Shown here: one piece after another, positions 1 through 13,393 of the stretch
How the letters are laid out: every line of letters begins with the position of its first letter
Position numbering within the stretch: position 1 is the stretch's first letter
DNA from: Scortum barcoo
Taxonomy: Eukaryota; Chordata; Actinopteri; Centrarchiformes; Terapontidae
Assembly (NCBI GenBank): GCA_023238725.1
Contig: CM041550.1
Span: 10,308,440 to 10,372,439 of the forward strand
Direction: 5' to 3'
DNA: 64,000 bases
Program-made: the position numbers and the translations under genes
The notes under the pieces: generated by a model
Databases searched by the model: none
What the model was told of the DNA's origin: nothing
Seen by the model: only the letters and a program-made list of their open reading frames with translations

Positions 1-1211
1 TGTAAGATAACAGCTTCACGGCTGGCTTGCGTTGGCAAAAACGGGCTCCTTTGTAGCATTTTAATTTCTTTCTATGGTAGTCATTCACAATAACACTAAA
101 ATGTTGTATGCCAAATACATAGCAGTCTACAGTTTTAAAAGAAAAGGCTGAAGGCCTTTTTTTTTCGCAATGTAACAAATGCTAATACTAGCACTGCATA
201 AAAAAATATAAAGTGAGGGAGAAAATTTGTTCAGCACAAACAGGAAAACACAGTGGAAACAGGAGAAATGAACCTCCCTCAAACAAATCATGAATCATGA
301 CTGGAAATCATTACGTTCTATTTTAAAGATACCCTGTGGAGTTTCTGACCACTAGTGGCATTAGTGAGCAGTGTTTTTTTTTTTTTTTTTTAAAATCACA
401 TCCTCTTTTTGTTTGGATCTCGTATGCATGAAATTGTGGCGACACAATACTTTTTCCCCAATGCCAGCTTAATGCTAATCTTCCAACAGTTGGAGGCAGA
501 AACACACTTAAAAAATGAGGCACTGTGCTGACAAAAGGCAGGGAAGAAGAAGGAGGCCGCTAGCAAACATGAACGAAAACACTTCAAGCTTCAGAGCACT
601 TTAAAAATAAGATAAGCACATGTTTAATAAAGAAGAAGACGCATTCACCATCCTCATTAGACCCAAGAGTCCCACACAATGCTTTCTGGTAAAAACACTG
701 AATACAAACACATCTTTACTCGCTTACAAGAAAACTCCACAGGGTACTTTTAATTAAAAATGCATCATCTGTATGTTTGAAAATAGTTGAAGTTTAGATG
801 CTCAGCATCGAACATCAATGAGAATACTCCCAGATAACACTGCTGCAGCCATAATAAGACACTTTTTCTTACCAGTGGTGCTGGTGTAAGTAATAAATAT
901 CAGAAAAATATGCAAAATACCAGGCTGTCATGAGGAATTCACATTCAACGTACAAGCTGCAAAATATTTGCAGACTTATTGATTGTTATTATTGAATGTT
1001 GCGGTAACACGTCTGGCAGCACAGTCTTGGCCCTTTGAGCATTAGGTTCAGTCACAGTGGTCACTACAGACCTGATTGCACAACTCTGAAACCACAAAAA
1101 GTAAAAAATACACCATAAAACCATTAAAATATTTTGTATATACCTTACAAATAATGTCACGTTTAACACTGCTTTTGGCACTTGTGTGTGTCAGGAGAGA
1201 CAGAGATTGCA
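1..1211 (-). other. pofut2 3' UTR and downstream flank
   Basis: This AT-rich stretch lies downstream of the pofut2 stop codon. Its right part must contain the 3' UTR of that minus-strand gene. It holds homopolymer runs, including a T run near 367-391, but I could not find an open frame resembling a known protein or a convincing poly(A) signal at a well-defined distance. Short open frames on both strands here look like chance. Confidence 0.5.
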
Positions 1212-2347
1212 TCAATAAACAATTTTCCAGTGTGTGGGCTGTTCACATTCTTTCTCAGTGTCCCCACAGAAACGATTGTACGTCATTTTGGGGTCAAAAC
1301 CCAGGATCTCCCTCTCCTCGTGGATCCGAAAAGAGAAGGTGGACACTGATGTTCCTATGAATAATCTGAAAGAAATGTATTAATTAATAAAAACAAAAGC
1401 AAAAGTGGAGACTGCTGCAAGAGATGTGCACCACAAAGAGTCACACGTGGTTGGATAACATGTTGACAACATGTCAGCAACACAGTCACGACGCAAAAAC
1501 AACTCATTAACATGTACTCACACACATCAACAGCACGTCGACGTGTTGAAAACATGTCAGTTTCACATAATTCTGAGAGATCTGGGGACTTTTCCACTTT
1601 CAGTGTTTGAGAGTTGTAAGTTCCTGTTGGCTGCTGAGCACTTGGGTTAAACCATTTCGAGAGGATCTCTACCACTCCTGTTTAGGATCCTTTCACTTTC
1701 TTCATTTATTTTAAAAAAATGCAATATTTGGATAATAGTTCTATGACTTAAATTATTTCCATCCAGATCCAACTGTTTCCTTTTCCTCCTCCAACGCCTT
1801 TTCTCGTATTTACGTGTATTTAATGATTTTGGGATGTATTTACTGCATGATCAGACTTTTGCTTTCATTGATATGCACCATTTTCCTCAATTTACCTTTA
1901 GGTATACATTGATGTTACCTAGACAAAAAAGAAGAGGAAGGTGTTCTTCAAAAGATGGTTTGGCCCCCTCAGTCTCCAGACCTCTCTCCAATTGAGCTTG
2001 TGTGGGATGAATTGGATCGATCAGTCAGAAAAGCGCGTCCCACAAATCAGCAGTCTCTTATTGATGAACTTAAGAAAGCTTGGAATGCAATTCCTGGCAC
2101 ATACCTTAAAAAACTTGTGGAACGAATGCCTCATATATGCCATGCTATTGTTAAAGCCAGAGGAGGTTACTTTGAAGAAAGCAAAGTCTAAGCAAGAAAA
2201 ACTCAAATACCTGATAATTATAGTAAAAATGTCTTCTGATAAGTTACTCTTTATATAATAATCATGTTTATTTTGTTGCAAAGTATACCAATGAAACTAT
2301 GATCTTTTTTTGTACAAATTTGATCTTGCTTCCAAACTTTTGGCCTG

Positions 2348-2386
<39 letters not shown>

Positions 2387-4294
2387 CATATATACACACA
2401 CACACACACATATATAGATATTTATACATTTATACATTTTTAAGTTTTTAATAACACTTGATAATTCACACCACACACAAAGTAGAGCTGAGGCTGGTGT
2501 CTCTGTAGGTATTTGGTCATAAATCAAAAGTATGAGACACATGAACTCCATCTCAATAAATTTACAGTTAATCACATGGGGCCGAAGTGAGTTGTCCTAG
2601 GTTAAACTGAATGACAAAAAAGCAAAGCACTTACCATCATGGAATATAACAAAACAATAAAAACTGCTTTACCTAGCATGGGCACATATCCACTGGTCAA
2701 TGATGGCCACTCCTCCGTCTTTAAGGAGCTCCAGGTCCTCTGTTGACGGCTCAAACCGCACCATCTCTGGCAACAACCTCTTTCAGCTCCTTCACTTCTA
2801 CAAGATCACACAGATTTATACAAATGTTTATGGAGACTATGATTTTATTTATATGCTACTTACCAATATTAATATTACAGCTAGGTCTTCTTTTTGCAGT
2901 ATTACTATTATAATACACTGGATTCTTATCTTACTGTCTCTATACAGTTTGAAAGGTTTTAAATCAGAAAATGTTTTCCACACTTAAAATAAACAGATAT
3001 TAGGGCATTTAAATAAAAAAATGTATCAACCTTTAAAACACAGTTTCATACGCTGCAAAATACTGAAGCACAACCTTTCTCCATTCCCTTGGGTCATTTT
3101 CTACATCTCTAAACATACTGGTATGTCATTACCTTCCTCATCTGCATCCGTCGCAACAAACACAGTGTCGAGTTTGTGCTTCTTCATCAAGCTACGCATT
3201 TTTTTGACTGCTCCCTTAAGGCTGGGTACGTCCTCTCTGTGGCCCCAGATAAAGTCTTTCCTGCGGAGGTGGACCCCCAGATATGGACCACCTTTAGCTG
3301 AGCCCAGCTTGGCCTGACAAAGATTGAAAGAAACAACAGACCACTATTTGATTATCGCGTAAAACTTCAAACTTGATCGTCAAAAGGCTGAAATGAATGG
3401 TTGTCTTTAGATATAAGCGACTCAAACGGCACGTTCATACACACAGAAGATTTCACAGAAATTTATGGCTCATGAACAGTACGAGAGTACTCTAAAGGTG
3501 AAAATTCTTATGATGTTAAGATGGTATGTTTTTTTAGTTAACAGCTTTTGACATTAAAATAAAAACTATAATTAAATACTATTAGTGAATAGATGTCATG
3601 TAATATATAACTGTGACTAACTGATCTTATTTGCAGCCAAGATTAGATTAAGAATTAAAAAAAATAACTCAAATACCCAAGACCTTTAATGACACAAATA
3701 AACTTCTAGAAAGTGATGAGATATGGTAACAGTCACATGGCGCATACTGGTTTTTCAACTGTACTTTTCCACAACCTTCATTCCACCTGTGCAATTGTGC
3801 CACAATCAGACACACCGACTCACTTTCATGCGAGTCCAGTCCTCACTATAAACGGTTTGGTCCCTGTCATCTGTAGAGTTCAGGTACTTTGCTCTGAAGT
3901 CATCGCCTATGAGTCGCAGGTGCTTGGCAAAAACCATACTGCGGCGGGTCTATATCACACACAGAAAATAGCTGTTAATATTTTCATCAGTTGAAACCCA
4001 TGGCTAAGACATACCGTGCAATAAATCGTGTTATTTTCAGTTAGAACAAAGCAATGTTACCCAGGTTAACACTACATCTACAGGAACCAGCATCTACTAA
4101 TGCAGAGCACAGATCAGATAATATTGGAAAAAATACACCGTCACCAACATTATTGAAAAAGATATGATTAAGAATCAAGAATTATTTACTGTCATCATGT
4201 TTTCACATGACGAAATTGGTATTGGTGACTTCCAGCTTTAAATGTAAATATAGTAAAAAGAATAATAATAGTAAGTAATAATAAGTAGTAATAA

Positions 4295-4330
<36 letters not shown>

Positions 4331-7300
4331 TGTACACACTAACTAAAGTCCAAAGTTGCAGCCTTGCAATCCACAGTAGGGGGTGGGTCAGTTGTTCAAG
4401 TGCAGTCAATAGGGGGAAATGCATTGTACAGTTCTGGGGAAAAAGCTGTTTTTCAGCTAGTTGTTGTCTTTATGTTTCTGTACCATTTTCCAGATGGAAG
4501 CGGTACAAACAGTCCATTATGTCCATTATTACTGGACTTACATCCCAGTAATCCTTCCCGGCATAGTGATCGTGGAGGAGTGTCTCTGCTCGGTCAAGCA
4601 TAACTGATCTGCAAAATAGTGGGGCACAGACAAATGTATCCCTGTCAGTGTCACCAAGATTTGAGTGGACAAACTGTAACACTTAAAGGAAAATGGAGCC
4701 CGATCATCTTGCAGCTATTCACAAACAGAAGAATCAAAGACTCCACTTTCTTATAGCAGATTTCTGCTTAACATTACGCGAAAAAATGACGCAACATATA
4801 TGTTTGGATTAGCAATGATTAATAGCTTCATTTAATATGAATGAAGTTGCTTTCGGGAAATGGTAAAGCTTGTTAAAACAGCCAAAAACCAATTATCGTG
4901 ATTCTGTGGATCATTTACTTTTATAATATCACTGAATTTACCCACAGACACATAAAGACTTTTTTTTTTTTTTAGATCTCTTGCCTCCTTGAACCTAGAA
5001 TTTATACTGTACAGTTGAATTTACAGTATTAAAACTAATATTTAATGTTCAAAAGATACGGATAGTATGCAGAAGTTACTTCATTTCATGGTTGAATTAA
5101 AGATAATTTGAAATGGGAATGAGGTTTAATGATAATCATCGAGCTTAACAGAAGAGAATATAAGCAAATAATTCAGAAATAACTATTTGATTTATCTTCT
5201 GTAGCCACACTTTACCAGCCATTGGTGCTGGACAAATATCAATATGTATACATTTTATATAAAGATGTTGCTCTGTGGACTCACGTTGCTGAGATGTTTT
5301 TCTGAAGAACTGGGGCCATGATGGAGGCATGGCCTTGGGCTGATATACATGTTACATTTCGGGCTCTCGTCTCGTCGTAGCCCCAGAACCAGCCCCTTGG
5401 AAAAAATGCACACAAACACGATAACTGAGACAGTTGGTGATGAATGAGGAGGAGAGAGATGTGGGAGCAGAAAGGTGGAGATGAATATCATTAATGCAGC
5501 AATATCAGTGAATGTGATCCATCACTGTCTGAAGCAGGTCGGCTGAGTTATTCTTCTATAATTACAATTCATTTTCTTTGGCACTTTAGCTTAATGAACC
5601 TCTTTTAGGAAGGAAACAATAAACAAAGAGCTTGATGGAAAAAGTCTGACAACCACTATCAGTATCATGACAACAAAGGTGGTTTAAAAAAAGATAGTAA
5701 GGAAGGGTTAAAAACCAATCGGGGCTTTGGTGTCAAAAATGAACAGCATCCACGTGAACTGAACATGCAACATAACAAAAACAAAACATGACAGCAGATG
5801 GGTTTTGTGCACTGTGTCGCTTTACCTGTAATAGCCCTGTTTATCTTTGGAGTACATCAACTTCTCAATGCATGGACGCTCATCAACTTTTTCCTCCCAT
5901 TTCCCATCAGTCCATCCCTCGGCGTAGTTCTGCAGGACCAGAACCTGGTCTATGAATGGGCCTCCATTCTCTGGACACAAGGACAGGACAAAACATACTC
6001 ACTTGGTGGCTTCAGCACATTTAAACTGAGTTTAGGAGGCACTCTGTTTTAACAACTGATTAAAAACTGGGGACTGTGCATTGTGTATAAAAATTCATGT
6101 ATCTATAAAGCATATACGGATAATGAGGTGTCAATAGTTTTACATGCCAGACAAAACTTTCCCAAAATATAACTCCTGCTTGGGTCAACTAAAGTAAAAG
6201 CTCACCAGCGATGAATTCCTCGTACTCAATGACGGGCACATTGGCCTGGAGGCTGGTGAGGCTGAAGAACTCCCCCCACGGGATGCGGATCTGGTGGATG
6301 TTGGGGCTCTGCCAGTGGTACAGGCGACCCCATGGAGGGAGCACCAATACCCAGTCATCACCCTCCTTCCTCAGAGTCTTCACCAGGGAGGCCATGCGAA
6401 TGTAGACATCTCTCCGCAGATTGAAGCCCTCCGGTGGGTTCACGTCATACAGAAGGTACCTGAGACGACAAGGGAGGACGTCAGATCTTGGAATGGAAAT
6501 GTGGATGGAGGAAAAAAGCGTCTGTGTGAAAAAGTGTCTTTATAGTACGTCATCTGTATAAAAAAAAGGGGGATATATTTGTTAGGAGAGCCTGGGACTT
6601 AAGAATTTCATTACCAATGATTGCTGATGTAATTGTTGTGTAATGACAATAAATTCTTGAATCTTGAATCTTGAATTTGTCATATTGCATCTGAACTTCC
6701 ACAATTTTCCAAATTTGGCCTCCAGGTAGACATAATTTAAATGTTTTTACAAATCCATCACCTCATGTCAACAAACCTCAAACTCCTGTTGTCCCATCAG
6801 ATATCATTTAAACCCAAATTTTGTCCTTCATCTCTTAAAAACTACCATATTCAGTTTCATTGAATACATCGACTCTACACGGACAACGTTACTGTCTAGA
6901 TGAGCAGTGACTTTATTTCTTTCACCTTATTAATATTCTTTTACACCTTATAATATTTGCACCTCTGCTGCTCAACAGTATTATCTATATTCTATTTTAG
7001 ATTATATTTATATTAGTTGTACACTTTATTTTATATACTATATTCTACTGCTATATTTTGAAGTTTTAGTCATATTTGGTAGCGTGGTTTTCTCTAACTT
7101 GTAACTAAGCCTGTAACTTAAAGAACTTAATTGCCAGCGACTGCTCCATGTAATTGTTGAGCACGTTAAAATAAAATGTTGAATCTACAATCTAGCATTA
7201 CATTTCATTACAATTGAGTGCTGCTTTATGAACCACTTGCGCGCCGAAATAAACAACATCATACTAGTATTTTGCTTACTGTATTGGGGGATGTTCCTAC

Positions 7301-7741
7301 AAAGGTGTGCGATCGTAATGCGCAGAAACTCATTAAACTCACGACTTTTTCAATGGAGTCTGGTACGCCTAGCTGCCTCTCATCTGCAGGGCTCATATGC
7401 ACAGTAGTAATACAGCTTTTAATGGGGCAAGAGTGTAACCTGCAGCTGTGGTCACCCTACAAATAAATTCTGCAATTTAACATAAAATCAACAGCTGTAA
7501 CTTACCTCACGTTAGCACAGAGGTCAGCTAGCTCACACTCACACTAACCGTGTCAGTCAACTCACCGCAGGTCTCTTGCAGCAGCGACGGGTACGGTGGC
7601 CGTCTGGCTGGGACTGAACGCATTGTTAGTGTTTGCTATCACAAATACTGAAAAAGCGACGAAAACCGACAGAAAGAATGAAGCACAGGAGTATATCGGA
7701 GCAAAAAACACCGCAGGTATATACACCGCTCTGTGCGCCAT
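1212..7741 (-). CDS. pofut2: GDP-fucose protein O-fucosyltransferase 2 (nine coding exons, one frame break)
   Basis: POFUT2 is an ER enzyme that adds O-fucose to Ser/Thr of folded thrombospondin type 1 repeats. Exons (minus): 7566-7741, 6206-6459, 5826-5970, 5285-5395, 4542-4608, 3824-3949, 3133-3313, 2673-2797, 1212-1365, all with GT-AG borders and matching phases. The start gives a hydrophobic signal-type segment (about residues 7-36), followed by YLLYDVNPPEGFN, PWGRLYHWQSP, the fucosyltransferase motif HLRRKDF and a C-terminal GTSVSTFSFRIHEERE block ending HWKIVY. All are hallmarks of the family. Total length is 1339 nt; without one extra base in exon 8 it would be 1338 nt (445 residues, close to the 429 of human). 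The extra C lies in the pair at 2777-2778: EVKELKE reads correctly before it and PEMVRFEP only in the next frame. This may be an assembly error or a true null allele. The identification is firm. Confidence 0.93.
1950..2352 (+). mobile_element. Tc1/mariner transposon fragment (3' end of transposase)
   Basis: An open frame at 1955-2191 encodes 78 residues beginning MVWPPQSPDLSPIELVWDEL, the C-terminal part of a Tc1-type DDE transposase including the third acidic catalytic residue in the SPIE motif. The N-terminal DNA-binding region and the first two catalytic aspartates are missing. About 150 bp later the sequence ends in a CTTCCAAACTTTTGGCCTGT block typical of a teleost Tc1 terminal repeat, at 2328-2352, just before a GT microsatellite. 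It sits in the last intron of pofut2, in the opposite orientation to that gene, and cannot be autonomous. Confidence 0.8.
2350..2412. repeat. GT/CA microsatellite
   Basis: A run of TG repeats (2350-2378) is followed by a short break and CA repeats (2394-2410), directly abutting the end of the Tc1 fragment in pofut2 intron 8. Confidence 0.9.
4257..4331. repeat. AAT trinucleotide microsatellite
   Basis: AAT/AGT-type triplets run through pofut2 intron 5, becoming a pure AAT array from about 4299. An apparent leucine-rich frame on the minus strand is only the translation of this repeat. Confidence 0.9.
6600..7195 (+). repeat. Two retroelement 3' tails in pofut2 intron 1
   Basis: Two related segments (about 6602-6670 and 6880-7190) end in a tail of the form AATTTCATT...GATTGC...ATTGTTGTG...AATGACAATAAATTCTTGAATC. 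A third copy lies at 9050-9116. The recurrence and the repeated TTGAATC at the end are typical of the 3' ends of fish LINE or SINE elements. No reverse-transcriptase coding remains, so the family cannot be named from the sequence alone. Confidence 0.55.
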
Positions 7742-7889
7742 GTTTCCTCAGAGCCACGCACTTCCGGAGACGTAGAAAGCGTCCGTGCAGTTGCCGAGCA
7801 ACCAGAGCTAATTAGCTGAAAAGTGACTAAATTAAGTTTTAAAAACTTTTCTGGATTAAGAGTAAAATTAAATTTGTGTGAAACCTCAG

Positions 7890-7935
<46 letters not shown>

Positions 7936-8814
7936 TACCTCCCGAAATGTCCTTTGTTTTGATGTAGTTGCATTGCACAGACCACCTGATACTCATTTAT
8001 ACTCTCAAAAAGTTAGACAAAGCACATAGAAAATACATTAAATTAAATTAAAATACTTGACCAAATTATTTATTACTAAGCATACCTTACACCACAGACA
8101 TTTAATCTATATAAATAACAGTAAGTCATATAATCAAAATTAGTTACAAGAAACTTGTCAAAGGCCCAGTATAGAAAGAAAGAAAGAAAGAGTTATCAGA
8201 AAGTCAAATAAGGAAAATTAAATGGAACAACACCATTTGTGGTATAAATAAATAAATAAATAAAAATAAATAAAAAATCTGAGCATGCTTGTGATGACCT
8301 TACCCTTTAAGTAGCTTATATCTAAATGTACTAGAGTCATTCTCCAGAAGAAAAAAAACAGAAAACAGACTTTTCCTTGGCTAAATGGCATCTTAAGGCA
8401 TTTGATAGAGATAAGAGATGAAACTACATGGTGAAACTACATTTCTTAACTTGGAAGAGGGTTCGTGGGAGCAGTTTTTCTTGACCTATGTAAGGCCTTT
8501 GAGTACAGAGATGCTGAAGGGACATGGAAGGAAAAAAAATAATAAACATGTAATTTTGTGAGATCTCGCAAAACCTTGACACCATGACGACGGCACCTTA
8601 AACTTTAGTTGTGTGCGTTGAATTAGTGTGTGCATCTAAGGACTACTGGAGGAAATTAACTAATAGCTGAATCTGATACATCTCTTCTCCTTGTGTGATA
8701 TTAATGCTTTCTTTAAATGGTCCCTGACAAATAATCTAAAAGTGTCACAAGAGGACAAGCAAATATATGTAATAAAATCAATGAGGCCAGAATTTAATTT
8801 AGCGGTTTTGGTTT
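7742..8814. other. Intergenic region between pofut2 and the dhdh duplication
   Basis: This holds the likely pofut2 promoter side (moderately GC-rich, 7742-7810), an ATT microsatellite at about 7896-7934, an AAAG run near 8176-8191 and AAAT repeats near 8246-8275. I see no coding exon. Confidence 0.6.
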
Positions 8815-9049
8815 TAGGGTCCTGCTACTGTGCACGCTGACTCGCTGTTAAGGCTTATGAGGACCGCTTTAAGACAAGGCCATCCTTACTTTATTACAAT
8901 CACTTCGTCACATCATAAATACTCTTTCACCCTTTCAAAAAATCAGCTTTGATTATTTTTATTTTTATATTTTTATTCTTTAATCTATTATTGTTGTTAT
9001 TGTTTGTTTGTTATTGTTTATTATTATTGTTTTTAGGGAGCAAGAGATT

Positions 9050-9116
9050 TGAGAATTTCATTGACAATGATTGCATGATGTTAATTGTTGTGCAATGACA
9101 ATAAATTCTTGAATCG
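9050..9116 (+). repeat. Retroelement-type 3' tail, third copy
   Basis: The sequence closely matches the tails at 6602-6670 and 7125-7190, including the AATGACAATAAATTCTTGAATC end. It lies inside the left dhdh duplicate, between the conserved downstream block near 8815-8890 and pseudo-exon 6, so it probably inserted there after the duplication. Confidence 0.55.
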
Positions 9117-11680
9117 GGACTCTTACTGGTTGCTCAATAATATCAAGCAAAAATAAACATTGGTGTTTTTTTTTTATTTCATATCATTCAGAATTAAATA
9201 TCTGACAGTTGACACTTGAAATGGTTGTACGTAACAATTTACGCATATTAAGCATTTCTTAATCAATTCATTTTTGCCAATGTGCAAACAGATTGTAATA
9301 TTACTTCAAAATTGGTTGGCTGTTTACACCCTGTAGACTGATTTCGATGTAAAGGACAGTTTTGCATGACAAACATACATGGACAAACAGCGACTGACAA
9401 AGCTGTCTATCAAGCTATCGGCAAGATATCTATCAATGATGTTCGCTCTGGTGTGTGTCACATCATGGTTTTGGCTAATGCTGGCGGAGGTGCCGTTGAC
9501 TTAATGACCACAGGTGTCATTGTCAACAAGCATTTTCTGAATGAGCCATACAACCTTTTTAATTAAAATGTATTTGTATTTAAATGTTTGCATTGTTGCA
9601 TTCACTCTTGGATATAACAAAGGACAATAAAAATACTGAAAAAACATATTGGATCAATTGAAAAGGATACAGCTGTTTTATTTTTTATGCATTAGAGGAT
9701 CTTGTACCTTCCAGCAGACAGCGGCGGACCTCCTCAGCTTCATATGGCAGACCCGTGCTGTTGGTGAAGTTTAGTGGCATGTCGGCCTCTGGCAGGGGGA
9801 ACTGCATCTCCTTCCCATTCACCTCCAGCACTGTGGGGCACCACATATGGTGGGGTACCTGATGGAGGAATGAGTTTGATGTGGCTTCAGCTGCATGAAG
9901 TGTTACAGTCATTCATATAGAGCATAAACATTTGTAGTAAATGTTAAATGGTAGGTGAGCTGTTGTATTACTTTGTTTACACATAACCATGTCTATCAAT
10001 CTTTCTGTTGTATTTATCATGGCTGGTGTAAGCAGGTTCCCAAGAACCAAACGCAGATAAAGGAGGCAGAGGGTGATACTGTTCAATGATTTGTGTACAA
10101 AAAATAATGTGCAGGAGAACAGGAGACAGGCAAGGGTCCAAACCAGAGAGGAAGTAAAAAAACTGTCAAACAGATCCAACAAATAGCGAGCTGGATTCTC
10201 AGGTTCATACAGTCAGGCAAAGAGTCAAAAGGGGCATATAGGCACAGGTTTCAGGGTAAATGTTCAGAGTTGAGGGTCGGAAACAGGTTCAAAGCAGCAC
10301 AACAATCTGTTAACCAACTGTGGTGAATATGGCTGATGATGAGAGAAAATGGAAACAGGTAAGCAGGTGGGCGAGGAAGGTCTAGTGACTGATATTGGAG
10401 GGTCAGGGGTAACTGCAGGGCATTAGCGAGCTGGATGTGGGAGTGAGGTGACTAGGCCTGGAGAAAAAGTCATCTGGTGGACTGGAGGGACGAACAGACT
10501 GTGGTCTCAGTAAAATCCTTCTAACAGTTCAACTAACTCTTTAGTTGTATTAGAGCTAGTATGAGAGCTTAGTGGGCAATTTGGCTTCATAGACAGCAAA
10601 AAAATGTGACGTTTTTTGATAACTAGCAGCTCAGTTGCCTGCAAAAATTGCTAGGAGACATCACAGGATAGAAAATGAGAGTTATTGTTCCTGCTCACAC
10701 CTTATTTTGGAAAAAGTGTGAACTTTGGATGTGATTCAACTGTCCTCGGAGCTAAATGCTAACTTAATCGCCTACGGTCCACATTAACTTTATCCACCAT
10801 TAGTTTATTAGCTTGTGTTAATTAGTCCTGTGTGCAGAAATGTCTACTTTTCTCACTCATGCTGTGCTTCCTGTTACCTTAATGGTGCCTTTGGTTCCCG
10901 GCGATAACTGCATCACAGGACAGCATCATGGTGACTGAACAAGTGCAAATGGCCAGTCTGTTCCCTGAGAACTTCAGGACCAAAACTACTGTTCCATGAC
11001 ATGAACACAAGTCTGTCGATTAAGGAAGTACAGAAGCAACAATGATTTCACAAATGAGTAAAGCAACAGTCCTTGAAAGGTCATTTCATGTATTACGCCA
11101 TACAAATTTCTGTACTCCTGCTCAGTGACAGTAATTAAAGTACAGAGGGTGTGGTGTCCAAACACAATGAAGATGTTCCAGCTTAATGTTTAATTGCACT
11201 TGTAGGAAGTGCACATTAGGAACAGCAACCACAGGTTTTCTCTTCTTTGTATGAGAGGCACTGTGCAGAAACCTGTTCAGCAGTGTTTACTGAAATAAGT
11301 AATATGCTAAATTTGCACCTTTAGGGCAACATCAGTCTTGTCACTGGGGCACTACCCTCCTCAAGTACAGCTGTGGTACCCTCACATATCCACATTTTTT
11401 AGCCCTAAAATTAGTAATAATGATTTGCGCTAGAGGCTACATTAGTGTAGATTTTTACCTTGGGGGAAAAAACTGTACCCCTTTTTTCTCCTTTTGAGTG
11501 CTTGTTCAGCTGTACCCAAGTTGTAGTGGTAAAGATATGATGGATAGCATTATGAGGAGAGGTTGATATCACTGAACCTTAATAAGGTTAATAACTGAAT
11601 AGCTGAGTGTGCATATGTTAAATGAATTTACTTTCAATATCTTTAGCCCACCATTCAACCCACACTTGGATGCACACATA

Positions 11681-12298
11681 CAGTGGGGCAAAAAAGTATT
11701 TAAGTCAGCCACCAATTGTGTAAGTTCTCCCACTTAAAAAGATGAGAGGTCTCCAATTTTCATCATAGGTATACCTCAACTATGAGAGACAAAATGAGAA
11801 AAAAAATCCAGAAAAAAAATCACATTGTCTGATTTTTAAAGAATTTATTTGCAAATTATGGTGGAAAATAAGTATTTTGGTCAATAACAAAAAGTTCATC
11901 TCAATACTTTTATATACCCTTTGTTGGCAATGTCAGAGGTCAAATGTTTTCTGTAAGTCTTCACAAGGTTTTCACACACTGTTGCTGGTATTTTGGCCCA
12001 TTCCTCGCTGGGCAACACGGACTTTCAACTCCCTCCAAAGATTTTCTATGGGGTTGAGATCTGGAGACTGGCTAGGCCACTCCAGGACCTTGAAATGCTT
12101 CTTACGAAGCCACTCCTTCGTTGCCCAGGCAGTGTGTTTGGGATCATTGTCATGCTGAAAGACCCAGCCACGTTTCATCTTCAATGCCCTTGCTGATGGA
12201 AGGAGGTTTTCACTCAAAATCTCACGATACATGGCCCCATTCATTCTTTCCTTTACATGGATCAGTCTTCCTGGTCCCTTTGCAGAAAAACAGCGCCT
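11681..12298 (-). mobile_element. Truncated Tc1-like transposon
   Basis: The left end CAGTGGGGCAAAAAAGTATT at 11681 is the terminal repeat of a Tc1-type element common in fish. The minus strand at 11972-12244 encodes the C-terminal half of its transposase: HDNDPKHTAWATKEWL (second catalytic Asp), then WPSQSPDLNPIENLW (third acidic residue). The element stops abruptly near 12298, and about 12000-12007 shows an internal deletion relative to the usual form, so the N-terminal half and the other terminus are lost. It lies within the decayed dhdh copy. Confidence 0.85.
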
Positions 12299-12299
12299 A

Positions 12300-12940
12300 A
12301 AAAGTCTTAATGCAGCACAAGCACAAGCTGCTGCCTGAGCAATGCAGCTCTAGCTGAACAATTATAGTTCCTTACTTGACTTATTGATGTTCTGTAATTA
12401 TAACTGTGAGAGAGTTCAGCACTTTTTTTATTTCAATACTTTCAAAATTGCTCATACGTTGTTGTATTTAGAGCTCTGCGACCTAAATGTCAGATTACTT
12501 TATGAAACAAACTTTGTTTTTGCCAAAAAAAAAAAAGGAAATGTAAAAAGTTAGTTTTTGACAATTAATTGCCCTGAACTGCACCTTCCAATTACTTATA
12601 AAATGAATAAGGAAATGAAATTACACTTGGCTATGTAAAGATGCAGATTAGGCAGACTTCACACAGCATATAATGTAATAAAAGATTTACAAGCACTAAG
12701 GCACAAGGCTTGGTTGTGAAAATACTGACATTACACAGCAAGTTAATGAACAGTCAAACACTGAACATGAACAATAGACAAAAAACAAAACAAAACTGAA
12801 CAAAAAAGTCTGTTACTCTGAGAAAGGTATATGGAGCTAATTTAAGAATGATGAGATATTCACTGTTTTTTCAAATGTAACTTACCAGCAACATTTTGAT
12901 GACAAAGGTGTGTTTAACCTACATCAGCTGGATTGCACCT
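12300..12940. other. Non-coding part of the left dhdh duplicate
   Basis: AT-rich sequence between the truncated Tc1 element and pseudo-exon 1. It should correspond to introns of dhdh, but I could not align exons 2-4 here. There is nothing else recognisable. Confidence 0.4.
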
Positions 12941-13393
12941 GTCAAAGAGTTACTTGGTGGTCTTCAGCAGGCAGTCGTGGCTGATCTTCCCTGCACTGCA
13001 TATTCCCCAGCGGGTGGCCATTGTAAGTTAGTCGATTATAGTTTACAATGTGAGTAAATTATTTCAGATGTTACATGCAAACACAAACCTTGCATGGCGT
13101 GTCCCTCTCTGTACTGCTAAAACTGACAGCAGACTTCCTGCAGCCTCAGGATCCTCCATTAGGGGGCGACCCTGTGACAGATACACAGTGGGTGGGATGT
13201 TCCCACATCTGGATATTTACATGTAATCCCTCAGGCCTGTACTGTGAAATTGTTCTGAGGTTTCAGGAAAGTTACACAGAGGTGATAAAACCGAGCATGT
13301 CAGTCAGTTTATTTTATCCCAATATTGTTGAAGGTTCTTCCCAGCATGCACTGAGTGAGAGGCAGATAAATGTCTGCAGCACAAGTGACTCCC

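Larger units (their letters stand above)
9708..13021 (-). pseudogene. Decayed tandem copy of dhdh (exons 1, 5, 6 only)
   Basis: Three blocks match exons of the dhdh copy at 14428-16848 in the same order and strand. 13021 back to about 12955 matches exon 1 with the same ATG and MATRWGICSAGKISHD start, but lacks 22 bp near its 3' end. About 10878-11003 matches exon 5 but has an extra C at 10897-10899 and a destroyed acceptor. 9708-9858 matches exon 6 at its full 151 bp with open frame and intact splice sites. Exons 2, 3, 4 and 7 are absent, and a truncated Tc1 element lies between the exon 5 and exon 1 blocks. The product cannot be a functional oxidoreductase. Intact exon 6 suggests recent decay or simple chance. 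Confidence 0.88.

Noticed and set aside
4203..4424. Leucine-rich hydrophobic frame on minus that looks like a membrane protein
   Set aside because: The leucine run is the AAT microsatellite read in reverse.
9366..9566. 66-codon plus-strand open frame inside the left dhdh duplicate
   Set aside because: It has an ATG, ordinary composition and a Gly-rich LANAGGGAV segment, but I recognise no family, no splice context and no counterpart in the right duplicate. It is probably chance or part of an inserted element.
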